A DNA stretch of 64,000 nucleotides from Zantedeschia hybrid cultivar (taxonomy: Eukaryota; Streptophyta; Magnoliopsida; Alismatales; Araceae): assembly GCA_030544215.1 (NCBI GenBank), contig JARZZO010000003.1:19477879-19541878 (forward strand), in the 5' to 3' direction. Positions 35,146-48,447 of this stretch are shown one piece after another (positions within the stretch are counted from its first letter, which is position 1; each line of letters opens with the position of its first letter). Position numbers and translations under genes: made by a program. The notes beneath the pieces are model-generated. The model was given only the letters and a program-made list of their open reading frames with translations. It was not told where the DNA came from and searched no databases.

Positions 35146-37510
35146 CTTTTTTTCTTTTCAAAAAATGATTGTGGTTGGACCACCAATTTTATTAAAGAAT
35201 AAAGGTAGTACAACCAAAATGCAGAGGAGAGTTTCCTCTATCAAAAAAAAAGAGAGAAGATTAATGGGTGCAAGAAAAAAGGAAGGGAACAAGCATTTAA
35301 GCAGGGCAGGTCAAGGTAGGCCAACCCCTAGCCTAGGTTTTTAAACAACTCCTTAGGAAGGAAGACAAGGCCGTAGTTCGAGTTCGCGCTCTAGTTCTAT
35401 ATTTGTAGACCGGATGGTGCTAAGTTCCACTCATCAGCTGGTAATCAGCTTTAAGGGCAGATTTCACTTTCTGCACCTCTCCTAGTTTTTGATATGATGG
35501 AAGATGGCCTTCAATATGCTTATATAGGGATGTAACTGAGAACACACTATGGTTTTCATTTCAAATGATTATGTCCTGTGTAGAGGGAATAATGTGTGTT
35601 TTAGAAAGCAACTGTTACATATTAAGATAGCCATGAAAAAAACTACTCCTTCAGACCCCTTCTTAAGACTGGATGCTACTGAACTATATTCCCTAAGAGT
35701 TGATTACAGTCGTAGACTTTCTGCCATTTATCTGCTGCTAGGGGATGTAACCCTAGGATATTTAGATGCAAGGGTAATGAACCAGACACATTTGTCTTTG
35801 CAGAAGAAGGTATTATCTCCTTTACCAACCTTGATCATAATTTTCCGCTCAATCAAGTTTGCAGTCTTGAGTGTGCTTTTCCAAAGGGGAGAAATCTGGC
35901 TTTGATTTGTGGTTTCTAAGAAGAATCTGGTAGAATGCCCATAGTGTTTATGAATAATGATTCTTTTCCACGAAGACTGATTTTCAGAAAGGAGTTCCCA
36001 AAGCAAATTGCCTAACAATGCTAGATTCATGAAATGGAGATTCTTGACCCCTAAACCTCCTTGTTTGATGGGCCTGCATGCCACATCCCATTTGACAAAT
36101 GTCTTTCTTATCAATACCCAAAAAGCAAGTTATGCCCAATTCTGTCCAATTTAATTCTGATCTGAGCTGGCAAATGGAAGACCGAAAGAAAGTGCTGAGG
36201 AATAATAGATAAGATAGTCCAATAAAGTTATTCTACCTCCCAAGGAAAGATTTATGGCTTTCCATATTGACAATTTCCTTTGCATCTTAAAAATAAGTGG
36301 CTCCCATCAGTAACGGTTGGTACCTTGCAATGAAGTGGCAGTGCCAAATAAACAATTGGAAGTTTCACGACTCTACATCCCATTTTGCAGGCAAAATGGT
36401 GAATTACCAGACTGTCCATGTTAATCCCCACAATGGCACTCTCATCAAAATTAATGAGTTTTTAACATAACTGAAAAGTACATAGAATAAACTACAAAAT
36501 CTCCATTTGAGCCGCTAAAATTCCTTCCATAAATAATAATGTATCATCTGCAAACTATAAGTGTGACAGAGAGAAAGGATACTACATCACTCTGATTACT
36601 CATGATTTGCCATAGACACTACCAAGAACCCCAGTCATAAGCTTTATTGAAGTCATGTTTTAAAGCAATACCAGGTTTCCTACCCTTCCTAATGGAAAAT
36701 AGAATTTCATGGGCAAGAAGAAATGTGTCTTTGAGCCTTCTCCCAGATATGAAGCTAGACTGATTTTCTTCAATTAACTTTCCAACCACTTTGCCTAATC
36801 TAGAGGTAAGTACTTTTGCAATGATTTTGTATAAGTTGCTTAATAAACTGATAAGCATGCAGTCTTTGAGCTCTGCCGCATCCTCTTTTTTAGGAATCAA
36901 TGGTAAGAATGATTTATGAATTCCCAGCATCCCCTTTGAAAAGCATTCCTGAACTCCTTCAATAGCATCCATTTGAATAACATGCCAGAATTTTTTTAAA
37001 GAAAAACATTGGGTAACCATCTGGACCTGGTGCCTTTTCTCCACGTAAATTGGAAACTGCTTCTGTCACCTGCTCTTCTTTGACTTCTTGCATCAGCAAA
37101 ACAATATCAGGCTATCAGCTGAGCTTAAATGTACAGGATTAGGATCAATCCAAGTAAGGAGAACAGATTTTCAGAAAAAAGGATAATCTCATTGGAGATT
37201 TCTTTCTCATCTTCTAACCAGCAGAAATCAGTTTTAAGGACAGAAATCAACTTTCTTCTCCTCCTACTATTTACAATTTTAGGAAAGAAGCTGGTATTTA
37301 AATTTCCTTCTTGTAACCATAAGATTCTAGATGTCTATTTCCATTTAGTTTCTTCTTCAAGAAGATGATCTGAGAGTTGTGCTCTGAGCAGGACTTGAGA
37401 ATTGAGTTCATCTTGGAATAGTGGACTAGCTTCTTCTAGCGGCTGCAATCGGTGCACTTCTATTAAATCTAATTTACTCTAAGATTGCTCCTCCTTTTTT
37501 CAGCCTATCT
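35146..37510 (-). mobile_element. L1-type LINE fragment, 3' half
   Basis: The minus-strand 3' end is a tail at about 35160-35146 next to AATAAAATTGGTGG, like the tail of the LINE ending at 62406. RT pieces: ISLLSNLYKIIAKVLTSRLG and NQSSFISGRRLKDTFLLAHE (about 36870-36680), and KQGGLGVKNLHFMNLALLGN (about 36060-36000). The YADD region near 36550 reads as a decayed 'QxADDTLLF'. Many stops are present. The left T-run abuts the PHYLLO intron 120 bp from exon b. No TSD was found. Confidence 0.78.
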
Positions 37511-37529
37511 TTGTTGAAAAGTTTGTTTC

Positions 37530-40500
37530 CACCACAGTGTATTAAAGAAGAAATACAAAGGGGAAATACTGGGTTTTGAATAAAAACCCTCCAAAAAAAA
37601 GATCCCAATATACATAAGCTCCACTAGGGGTGAAAGTCTCATAATCTGCCTAAAAGAATAAAAAAGGATGAATTGTTCACATCCTCGTTACGCAGGGCTC
37701 TTGCCTAAGCTCTAACTCTAGAAGAAACAAAAGAAGCAACTCTTTCAGGGATCAAAGTTTCCTTCTTGAAGATTCGTTTGTTCCTTTCTCCCCAAATCAC
37801 CCATAGGGTGGCATGGAGAATAATCCACCAGACTTTGCAATCCATCTTGTTGACATGAGCTTGTTCAATGCCTCCAGGAGGTTCTCAACTGAAGAAAATC
37901 ATGAGCAGCAACTCAATGTCTGTCAAACAGCAATTGCCACAATTCCTAGGAAAATGAATAGCACACAAGCAAATGCTCCAGGAACTCCTCCTGATCCCCA
38001 CATAAGCAACAAAAGGAGGGAAGTCTACTGATGAAACATCCCAACCTGTCACAAGTAGGTGGTCTTCTAGAGAGAGTCGCCACATAAGACCTTTGACTTT
38101 TAGTGGACTCTTCAGAGACCAAACATGATTGTAAAAGGGGTGGCAAACTTTGAAATAGTAAATGTCCTTGAAACCCAAACCACCATTCTTCTTGCTTCTA
38201 TATATTCTGTCCTAACAAACAGCATGCCCTCCTTTGCTGCTAGTCTCCCCCTTGCCTTCCAAGAAAACCACGCACGAATGGCCTTTAGCTGCCGGGCCAC
38301 CATACACAGAATCCTTGAAAATCAATCGATAGTATATGGGAAGGTTGGCAAGCACATAAGAGCACAACACAAGTCTACCACCATAGAACAACATCTTAGC
38401 TTTCCACCCTACAAGTCTTGATTCAAACTTTTGAATTGCCCCTTGACAATGTCTACACAGTAGGTTCCCAGGCGAAAGAGGCAGTCCCAAATAAGCGATA
38501 GGAAAGTCTCCAATTTGGCAACCCAAAATAGCAGCAGCTCTGAGAAGGTCTCTATATGCCACATTCACCCCAACGACTTAGCTCTTATAAAAGAGCACCT
38601 TGAGCCCACAGATCTCATATAACATCTCCAAGATGAATCTAGCAACACAGTTGATCCTCATCCTTAGACAAGGAGAGAATAGTATCATGTACATATTGAA
38701 GATGAGACATCTACCAACTACTAGGAGCCACCTGGAAACTAGTGATCAATCCTATTGTCTTTACCCTCTCCAGCATGATGTTCAAGATGTCCGCTACCAG
38801 AACAAAAAGAAAGGGAGACATAGGGTCTCCTTGCCATATCCCCTTACCACTATGAAAGAGGGGGTAGGAGCCCCATTGATGAGGATAACAAAGAAGATTG
38901 AAGTTAGATGAGACCGAACCAATTAACCCATCTATCTCCAAAATCCATCTTCTTTAAATCTATAGCAAGCACTCCTAATTCGTCTATCATAACCCTTCTC
39001 AAACTCCAATTTGATCATCAAACCCCTCTTATAATGAAGCTTCACGGCATGGATGCACTCATAGGCCACAAGAAAATTCTCCTAGATGTATCTATCTCTG
39101 ATGAAAGCACCTTAATTATAGGAAACCACCCTGCCAAGTGCCAACTATCCTCTCTAACCTAGAGGCCATCACTCTGATAATGATTTTGTACATATCATTC
39201 AATAAGCTATGGGTTTGAAGCTAGCAAGGTTGTCCGCTCCTAACTTCTTGGAGATGAGCATGATAAAGGTTTTTATGATGCCCCTAAGGTGAGTGTTGCC
39301 CTCTTAAAACTCCAACATTGCCTTCAAAAGCAACACCTTAATAATCTCCCAGCAATGCTGGAAGAACATTAACGAGAAGCCATCAGGGCTAGGAGCCTTG
39401 TCCTCATTAAGGTGAAAAACAGTACTCTTGACTTCTTCCTTTCTGAATGGTGCTTTAAGATTCCTCTTCTCTTGCTCCACTAAATTGGGCAACAAATCCT
39501 TAGATATAGAGGGGTGCAAGTGGTCCTCCTCAGAGAAGAGGCTTGAGTAGTAATCTAGAATGTGTCTTCTCAATGCCTCACTATGGATAACCATCTGATT
39601 TTCATCACCGACCTAAGAGATTATTTTTTGTATTCTCTTACTAGAGGCAATCCTCTGAAAGTAGGCAGTGTCATGTCCCCCTCCTTGATCCATCTCTCCA
39701 GAGACCTCTACTCCAATAGATTTCCTCCTTGAGAAGAATGTCTTGATACTAGGCCTTCACCTTGTCTATAGGAGTTCTGTCCTCTTCATCTAACCGACCC
39801 GCCTCCTTAAGACCATCCAGACAGATAGCTGGTGTATGATCCCTTCCTTGATCTCATTACCTTGGAGAGCCCTGGAGACACCCTAACTAGCCAATATTGT
39901 CGCCAAGGATTTGAGTTTCCCACATGAAGTGGCCATAAAATTATCTACTTGAGCATCTTCAAGCCACACCCTTCTGACCACCTACAAAAAATCTTCTTCT
40001 TACATCCACCAATTCTCAAATCTAAAAGTAGGTTTTTAAGGAGATCTGAGGTTGGTCTTGACTCTTGAGGATAGCTACTTAATGATCATAAGCCGGCCCA
40101 TACAGACATGTCGTTTAAAAGGTGAGAGAAGTAAGCCTCCTACTCAATTGATACCAAGAATATGTCAACCCTAAAGAAAGAAGGATCGCCTTAAACTTTG
40201 AATAAGTAAAGAAGGATTTATTGTAGGTGCATCAACTTTCACTATAAAGTTTTATAAATCATCAACAACTCCTTGTAAGGAGGATGCTTCTGACCACTCC
40301 GAAACATCTACAATTGCATTGAGATCCCCTGCCACACACCAAGGATTGTTGGACTGCTACTGAAAAGAGATGAGGTCCTCCCAAAGCTTTTTCTTATTTT
40401 TTCCTCTAGCCTACCCTGAGGTCCGTAAACATTATGTAAAGTGAGGGTTATGGCATTTCTACTCAATTTTTTATCTACCTCCCTCACCACAAACTCATTC

Positions 40501-41439
40501 CATAGCATCATAAGGCCTCCCAATTTGCCCATTGCCACCATGGAATTCTGGCACAGATCGAGAGGCTAGATCGGGACCCGCCAATCCCGATCAGAATCGG
40601 GATCAGATCAGCTGAAATAGGCTGGAATTGGCCGATTCTGGCCGGATCGGGACCTGCCGATCCGGATCGGGATCGGTCGATTATGCATTCTATGATTGCA
40701 ACGAAGCAAACTCCTCCCGCAAGCCTCACCCTCCAATCTCCTTTAAAAACTCCTCCCCCTTCCCCTGCTCCTTACATTTAGTCTCCTAGATGCATATGAT
40801 GTCCACTTTACACCTTCTAACCGGCTCCCTCACCACCGCCCTCTTGTTCTACCCCAATGCCCTTAACATTCCAAGTGACAATCTCCATGAACAACCTAGG
40901 TTCTCTTTCTCTCCCTCAACCGCCTCACAACCTATCCCTTCCCCATCCTCCTTCCTATTTACCCCTCCTCTTAATAGATCCCCCCTCCCAGCATCTCTTG
41001 CTATTCCCAATCGCCATATGTTTTGAATTTTATAAAAGGCCATTCTAATGTCCTTCTCGGTGCCCTCAAAGGCAACCCCACTCTTTTTGCCATATCTTCG
41101 GCTTGCCCCTCCATAAACTTTCCCACTTCCATAATGAGTTCTTTACCTACTCCTCCATCCCAGTAGCCACAGCACCCCCAAGATGCTCCATAAGCAGTTC
41201 TGGAAAGGTCTCATCAGACCTCCGGTCCCCTGCTACATCTTCCTCACAGCCCTGATGAGTCCCCTAGTGTTGGAGTTCCTCATCCTCAAAAGGGATCTCT
41301 GGGAAGGTCCCTGCCACCATGAAAGTTGAGGATGTCAATGCCACAGGTTCAAGTCCCTCAAGAATATCAACCCCAAAGCTGGTGGAGCCCCGCGAAGATG
41401 AAGGCCATCCTTATATGGTTTCATTGATGGCCGAAGAAG
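37530..41439 (-). mobile_element. L1-type LINE with endonuclease and RT, decayed
   Basis: Minus strand, 3' end near 37530 (tattaaagaagaaatac, like the L1 end at 26470). The endonuclease starts near 40893 with MEIVTWNVKGIG and continues with LGGLMMLWNEFVVREVDKKL; it is interrupted by a 156-bp miniature hAT. RT parts include NEDKAPSPDGFSLMFFQHCW (39440-39340) and GKGIWQGDPMSPFLFVLVAD (38850-38790), then GGRLVLCSYVLANLPIYY and a zinc-binding tail to 37885. The upstream part to about 41439 is a poor ORF1 remnant. It lies inside or against the LINE fragment at 35146. Confidence 0.8.
40539..40694. mobile_element. miniature hAT (156 bp), GATCGG type
   Basis: Starts catggaattctggc, ends gcattctatg (inward CATAGAATGC), flanked by ATTGCCAC and ATTGCAAC (7/8). 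The interior is gatcgggac/cgggatc repeats. It interrupts a LINE endonuclease. Confidence 0.85.
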
Positions 41440-41536
41440 CAAGGATAGTAGTACCGGTATCGGAACCGATACTATTGGGTACCGATACAGAAATGTATTG
41501 GTATCGGTATCAGGTGTATCGGCCCGATACTGGCCC
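41440..41536. mobile_element. partial GGTACC-type miniature hAT
   Basis: Starts caaggatagtagtacc and has gtatcggaaccgatac-type repeats. The right end runs into LINE sequence without a clear TSD, so it is truncated or rearranged. Confidence 0.6.
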
Positions 41537-41757
41537 ATTTCCAAGACCACCTATTTGGAGCAGTGGGGTTCAAATGATGAGACTGCAGTTGTTCAAGCAT
41601 CTGCGACAGATCATGGACTTTGTCATCAGTTAAGTTCCTCCTAAAAGCAGGCCTCCAAAAGAGATTATCCACCTTTCCATCACAAAGATCGCTGACACAA
41701 GATAGAGGATCAATAGAGATATCAAATAGTCCCAGAAAGAGCTATTGTAGCGGCTGA
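41537..41757 (-). pseudogene. L1 ORF2 C-terminal scrap
   Basis: The minus strand reads DNLFWRPAFRRNLTDDKVHD and TAPNRWSWKWA, the segment after RT in plant L1 ORF2. It lies 5' of another LINE's endonuclease, so it belongs to a separate insertion. Confidence 0.7.
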
Positions 41758-42722
41758 TGGGTGCACCAAATATCAATGCCAGAAAAGGGACACTCTCCCA
41801 TCACCGGTCATGAATTTGGGTCTAGTTGTGTAAGATGAACCTTGCTTGAGGTACGACCGTGGTGCAAGGAGGTTGTAGTATGTGTGTAAGTATATATTGC
41901 AGAAGTGAAGCCATGTAGACATGTCACTTGGGGTTACTGTGTAAGTGTAAGGGTCCTATTAACTTATATTTGTATAATGAATAAGTTAATTCAGGAAGGG
42001 GAGAAAACAATGCAAATGACCATTTTATGATTGTGGTGTCGTGCTTTAGTCAAAGACCATTATGATAACTAATTGTGGTGAGTGGTAATGGTCAAGGACG
42101 ATCTTACATGAATTGATGACTCATTTCTATGTTTCTTTCTTTATTTTGTTTGCCTTTTTGTGAGTGGCACGGTCAAGAGAAGCAAGACAGGCGAGCGACT
42201 ACTAGGAGTATGTTGAGGATGTGTTGGCTTAAGTGGATCATTAGCGATAATTCCAATACACCTTTTACAATACTTTTTCTACTCTTTTTAGGATATGTAC
42301 TTTAATTTGAAAGCTATATACCTGAACTGATATGGAATGAATTTAAAGTTTTCTTTTGGAGTTGAATCCTAGTGCATACTTCCATTTTATATTTACATTT
42401 ATAGTTTGTTTCACTTCTCTGACTCCTGTGGAACCCCCCTGTTTGGAACCTAGCCTAGATCTCTCCTATATGATTCTAGCAATCATGTTGTTTTGTTTTT
42501 TGTTTGTTTGGGGTTTCATTTTATTTGGAGAAATATAAGTTGGTTTTGTATATTTTCTTTCTTGGACTATAAGAGTTTGGGATTAACCCTCAGGAGTCCG
42601 GGACTTCGGATCAGGCGAAGATCCAAGTATATAACCTCTTTCCACTGACCTCGATCAATGTTAATTACGTCGAGTACTGCTCGACAACCCTTGATTAACT
42701 GTCTGTATGATGCCCTTTAAAC
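41758..42722. other. unannotated intron segment
   Basis: No coding similarity, repeat or element end is recognised in about 1 kb of AT-rich sequence. Confidence 0.4.
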
Positions 42723-45700
42723 CAAGGTGTGCCAACTCAGTTCGGGTCGGATCGGATCGCCCGGTCCGCTCGAAAACCGGGCGGTCCGATCCGATTCCGA
42801 GTCCCGATCCAACGGTCCCGGCCTGAGATCGTTCGGATCAGGTTGGGTCGGCCGAATCGGGAAGACTCAAACTCAAAGCTCTCTTGCTCTCCAAAGCTCT
42901 CTAAAGGACGGACGGACGAATTACATCACATTTTTTTCATCATTTTATGATTTTTATCTCTTTAATATTTCTGTTTTTTTACATTTTTATTATTTTCTCT
43001 CTCTCTCTCTCTCCTAATTTTTTAATCTCTTTTTAACATATATCTCTCTCTATTATTATTTTTCCTCTAACATATATCTCTTTCTCGTACTTTTTCATCT
43101 CTAAATTCCTCTCTTTTTTTCCTCTCTAATTTTATTTATCTCTAACCATTTTTTTCTGTATCTATTTATTTTTATCGCATTTTAGTTTTTCTCTCTAACC
43201 TTTTTTTGTCTCTGTAGCTTTCTTTCTCATTATCTCTCACAGTCTCACTCTCCCTTGAGGTATGATATGATATCTCACTCTCTTTTTCTATGTATTTTCT
43301 TATTTCTCACCATTTCTCTCTCTGTAATTCTCTCTTTCCCTATTAATATATATTTTTTCTTTTTAAAGATGTCGACTTCTAAGCATAATGAGGCTACATC
43401 TGTCACCTCTCGTGGTGACCCGGGATGGAACCACTGCACCATCGTGGACATAACTTCACGCAAGGTCAAATGCAACTACTGCGGTTGGATTATTTCGGGT
43501 GGAGTTTTTTGTCTAAAGCAACATATTGGGGGTGTTTAAGGAGAAGTGAAGGCTTGTACTGCTGCACCACTAGAGGTAAAAAATCAATTCAAAAATTACC
43601 TACAACAAAGAGAGATGGAAAAAGGAGCAGTAACAACGATGAGAGGCCAAATTAGGGAGGAAATTACACGGCCCTCGGGTCAAGGTATTCATATTCACCT
43701 TCCGGGAGATAGATCTCAGAAGGGAGACATACACCCTACCAGAAGGAGGTCCACTGTATTTAAAGACTTTTCTCGAGGTATTCTTTGATTTAAAATTTTC
43801 AATTAGTTATTTACACTTCATCTCGGTTAAATTAGTCTCAAATCATCTATTTTAATTTTAAGATGATATATGTCGAGCCATGGATGAAAGTAGAAGATCT
43901 TTTACTGACGAGGATGTGTATAGACGCACCGGTCGACACATTAGGCAAGGGAGTGGATCCGGACAGGGATCCAACCAGGAGGAAATTCATGACTTGACTA
44001 GGGACAATGACCCTAGAGTGGGTCCTATAGATGATTCCCTAACAAGACGGAGAGATAGACAACCATCAATCACAGCTGCTATGAAGAATCTGAAGTTATG
44101 CAAGGAGAAGATTGGCCGTACTGTTTCGAGATGGTTTGTTTATAACAGTGTACATGCCAATGTTGTAAAGGGTCCTTATTGGGAGGACATGATTGAGACT
44201 ATTGGAGATGTGGGTAAGGGTATTTCTGGACCAACCCCCAAGCAGATATACAATACTTACCTTCCTCAAGAGGTAAGTGATCTCCAAAAGTACATCAAGT
44301 CATTCGAGCAAATTTAGGATGAAAGAGGCTGCATAATAATGACAGATGGCTGGACATGTGAGTACATTGAATTAGTTTAACATATTTAGAATCTTAAATT
44401 AATAGAGTATATTTTTTAGTTAATTTAGACATTCTCTAATATTTATAACATTATTTGAATAGGAATTACGAGAAGAAGTATGATTAACTTCCTTATATAC
44501 TGTCAAGCTGGAACTGTATTTTGGAAGTCCGTAGATACTAGTGGAAAGATAAAGAATGCAAAATATCTTTTCAAGTTAATTGATGACATTATGGAGCAGG
44601 TGGGGGAAGATCGGGTTGTACAAGTTGTAACAGATAATGCAGCTTCATATAAAGCTGTTTGCCATTTGTTAATGGAGAAGAGGTCACATATATATTGGCT
44701 TCCTTGCTATGCTCACTCCCTAGATTTGATGCTAGAAGATATTAAGAAAGATGTAAAAATTACTAAGACAGTGAAGTCAGCCAAATTCATTACATCCTAT
44801 ATCTACAACCATAACTATGTGCTCACGTTGATGCGTGAACACACTGGACAGAGGGAGTTACTACGTCCTGGGGTAACTCGTTTCGCCTCCACGTACATTT
44901 CCTTGGAGAGTATACAGTCACAAAAACGTCCTTTGAAGCAGATGATTTCAAGTAAAGGATGGGAAGATTGGATGACAAGGCACGCGAAGCGAGATGCTAG
45001 AGACAAGGGGAAGTAGGTTGAGGACTTGATTGAGAGCCGGGAGTATTGGAAGGATATAAAGATGATCTTGAGCGTAGTTGAACCTCTTGTGCGAGTTCTG
45101 AGGATGGTAGATGGAGATAAGAAGGCCACAATGGGATATTTATATGAAGCTATGGACCGTGCGAAGGAAGACATTGCCATGGCCAACAAAAATACATACA
45201 GGAAGTAGTGGGATATCATAGATGCAAGATGGGATAGAACACTCCACCATGACTTGCATGCGGCAAGTAACAAAATAAGTTATTCCATTTTACTTGCCAT
45301 TTTATTTCCTATAAGTTTTATTTCCTTTTTAATTTTTTTTTCAATTCCTTATGTCATTTCTTCAACCCAAGATACCAATATAGCTCTGCTACTCAAAATG
45401 CACCCAATGATGAAGAAGTACTCCGTGGGACTCAAAATGTAATTCAACATTTGTTACATGATGAGGATCGAACTATCATAGCATGCAACAAAATGCATCA
45501 CTACAGGCTCCGAACATTACATTTTAGTACTCATCGTGCTCAACAGGCAGTCATGTTGCTTTCACCAGGTATTTAGAATTTTACACAGAACTAATACTTT
45601 CACGAAATTGTTATCATGCCTAGGCTTTACAATGCTAATTGTTAGTTGGATCAAGGAATTACAGCTAATTGGTGGATGGATAATGGGAAGGCTCCAAGTT

Positions 45701-45865
45701 GTGAAGATCTTGCTTATGTTGTCATCCGTGTATTGAGCCAAACCACCTCCTCTTCTGGCTGTGAAAGGAATTGGTCTACATTTAGCTTGATACACACCAA
45801 GCAAAGGAACCGATTAAGCTCAGCGAGATTGGAGCAATTGGTCTTTTGCCACTACAACATGTTCC
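42723..45865 (+). mobile_element. hAT transposon remnant, right end missing
   Basis: Left end caaggtgtgccaactcag, followed by about 140 bp of tcggatcggatcg-like repeats, the same plan as the hAT at 12606. A CT/T-rich leader and a transposase follow. The sequence leaves the transposase within the dimerisation domain at about 45865, and no matching right end or second CTTTAAAC is seen. Confidence 0.8.
43369..45865 (+). pseudogene. hAT transposase, few stops, 3'-truncated
   Basis: It starts MSTSKHNEATSVTSRGDPGW. The BED finger is VKCNYCGWIISGGVFCLKQH; exon 1 ends at 43777 and joins 43863 in frame (FSRDDICRAMDE). The catalytic region has MTDGWT (first Asp), NFLIYCQAGTVFWKSVD, VQVVTDNAAS (second Asp) and PCYAHSLDLMLEDI. 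Later parts are GYLYEAMDRAKEDIAM and SSSGCERNWSTFSLIHTKQR (dimerisation domain). Stops lie at about 43537, 44315, 45015 and 45206. The C-terminus beyond HYNM is replaced by unrelated sequence. Confidence 0.88.
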
Positions 45866-46882
45866 AATGTCTTAGAATATTTGGATTTGTTCCAATGTCT
45901 TAGAGTATTTGGATTTGTGCCAAGACTTTTAGAGTAAACTCTTATGGGTCAAGATTCGTTTTTAAGGGTTTTGGGACTGATTCCCGATCGTTTGGGATTA
46001 ATTCCAAGTATTTAAGACTCCAAGGGGTACTTTGGTAATTATGTTACATTAGGGTTATTAAAGTCTTTTTAGGTTTTTAACACCTTATTGGAGGCTTGAA
46101 AACCCTTAGGATGTATTTTTAGGATTATCTTGGACATACTTATGTTACATGAGTATTTCGGTAATTTTACCTTAAATTGGGTTTATTAGACTTAGAGTCT
46201 ATCTTTATATTTTTCTGGGATTTTTACATACTTTTATCACATTGAGGGTATTTTAATAATTTTACCCATCTTATAAGGGTTTGGAAGGTATTTTAGATAT
46301 AGGAAGCATTTTGATATTTTTTGAGATTTTTATGTTATTTTTACATATTTTTATCACGAGGGAGGATATTTTTGTAATTTGGTTAAGCTCTGGGACATTT
46401 TGATCGTTTCAGAAATTTTACATTTCAGATTTAATTCTTTCAGTTTTTACTGTTTTTACTGAATTTTTTATTGATTTTTATGTTTATTTTTGGTATTTTT
46501 ATTAATTTCTTATGTGGGTAAAGATTATTTAGGGTATTTATGTGTTTAAGTATTTTCAGATTTTTGGTTTTCTGGTTCTACTGATTTTTTTTTATTAATT
46601 TTTACTGTGTTTTATGATTTTATTTACTGATTTTTATTAATTACCACAGATTTTAGTAATTAATTAGGGTTGAGATTTTGTTTAAATTATTTTTAACTTA
46701 ATTATGTTGTTTTAAACATTTATGTTTAATACTTAGTATTTAATTATCCATTCTATGTTTAGGGGTGAGGCCAATATTAGTTAATTAAGTGTTTATATGT
46801 TTTAATCAGGTTTTGGGGTATTTAAGAAATTAATTGTGTATTATAAAAATAATATGTGATATTCTTTAATTGTTAAATTTGA
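45866..46882. other. AT-rich unannotated segment
   Basis: Begins with a 30-bp tandem duplication (ttccaatgtcttagaatattt type, about 45868-45927), then T-rich sequence with repeated tgatttttat and tttttactg. No coding similarity is seen. Confidence 0.5.
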
Positions 46883-48447
46883 TGACACACACATGCACAC
46901 AATTTGCACAAAGAAGCTCTTTCATTATTTCGGCAGAGTTTCGTCTTATAAGGCATTTTACAACAACAATTCGGCAAAGTTTCCCCTTAGGAAAAAATCT
47001 TAGGAAGAGAACTCCCCGAAAAAAAATCTCCTCCAAATGCAACAAACCCGGGAAAGAGCACCGGATTTGGTCTTCAAATGGGCAGAACTTCCCCTTTTGA
47101 ACAAGATGGGCTTGTATGCCTTTTTCACCTTGTGTGTGTTGAAATGGGGGTAAGATGGGTCCTATTTATAGGCACAAAACTAGGCCCTTTGGGGGGTGCC
47201 ACCAGGGAAATTCACAGTGGGGGTACCCACCGGTTTTCTCCCCCCCTTTTTTGATTGAGAATAAAGAGAGAGAGAGGAGAGAGAGTGAGAGGATCCGGTG
47301 GCCACCCCCACCGGTTTTGGGCAACCGGTAAGGGTGCTCCCCTTCTCCCCCTTCCTTTTGCCTTTTGCCTTTTTTTTTTTTTTTTTTGAGGCTTTGCCCA
47401 TTGATTACCCCTTGGCCAAGTGTGAATTGGGGTGCATTCTTTTTAATGGAGAGTTAATCAGGGCTTAGTGGAGACTCCACTAACTAGGAGGGGGTTTAAG
47501 AATCCATTAATCCTCCCCCCTTAATTAATCTCTCCCCCCCCCCTCTTTTATTTTGAATTTTTTAAAAAATGAAGCAGAGAGGGACCCCCCCACCGACCGG
47601 TGGGGTTCCACCAACTAGTGTGTGTGTGTGGGGGGGGGGGGGGGGGGGGGGCTCCAGTTCCTCCTCTCTCTCTCCCCCCCTCTTTTTATTTAAACAAAGG
47701 GAGAGAGAGAGAGGGGACCACTTGGCCATTTTTCTTCTATTTACTCTTGTGGGCTTTGTGGGTTTTCTCCTCCCTTGGGCTGCAGATTTTGGTCTTGTTA
47801 GACCGATATTTTCGGCCCATTTAGACTTTTTATTGGGCTTCTTTGTTGGACCCATATTGGACTTCTTATTGGGCCACTGTGGGCCTCATATTGGGCCTTC
47901 TTTGAAGGTGTTTTGGGCCCATTTGTTGAAGACATTTGGGCTGTTTTAGGCCCTCTTTTTGCTGCTGTTTGGACTTTTTATTGCAGCACTTTTGGGCTTT
48001 TTGTTGGGCCCATTTGGTGAGGCTTCCAAGCTGTCTGTGGGACAGCACATTGCAGATTTTTGGGCTGTTTTGGGCAGCACCCAAGAATTTTATTGGGGCT
48101 ATTTTGGACATCTTATTGAAGCCATTTCAAGACGCTCTCGCCTAGGTATATTTTTGCCCCTTTATCTCCTTAATGCATACATATATATTCATATGTTCGC
48201 ATACATATAGGCAGAGTCTTATTGACATGAACCTTTATACCATATGTGCATGTTCATTTTTATTTCCATAACATAGGCGCATATGAATGCGAGCATATGT
48301 CATGCATAGGTATTTTCATTGCACAATTATGTGCATATGCATATGATCCCATCATGCATGAAATTTTTCGGGTCAACACCCCCAAACCACCAAAACCGTA
48401 GTTGATGGTTCCCCACCAAGTAAGTGTTTAAAGTGTAAGACGTCACA
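46883..48447 (-). repeat. copia-type 3' LTR (about 1.57 kb), inferred
   Basis: On the minus strand the sequence just after the pol C-terminus (ADVFTKGMTK) has a polypurine tract AGAGGGGG (48455-48448), then TGTGACGTC, which should start the LTR. A TATA box CTATAAATAGGACCC lies near 47170, and the proposed end TGTGTGTCA is at 46883. The partner LTR is absent, so the lower edge is a guess from TG...CA and the TATA position. Confidence 0.6.
47630..47651 (+). repeat. 22-base G run
   Basis: A (TG)n stretch passes into 22 consecutive G. It is prone to length errors and to G-quadruplex formation. Confidence 0.95.
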
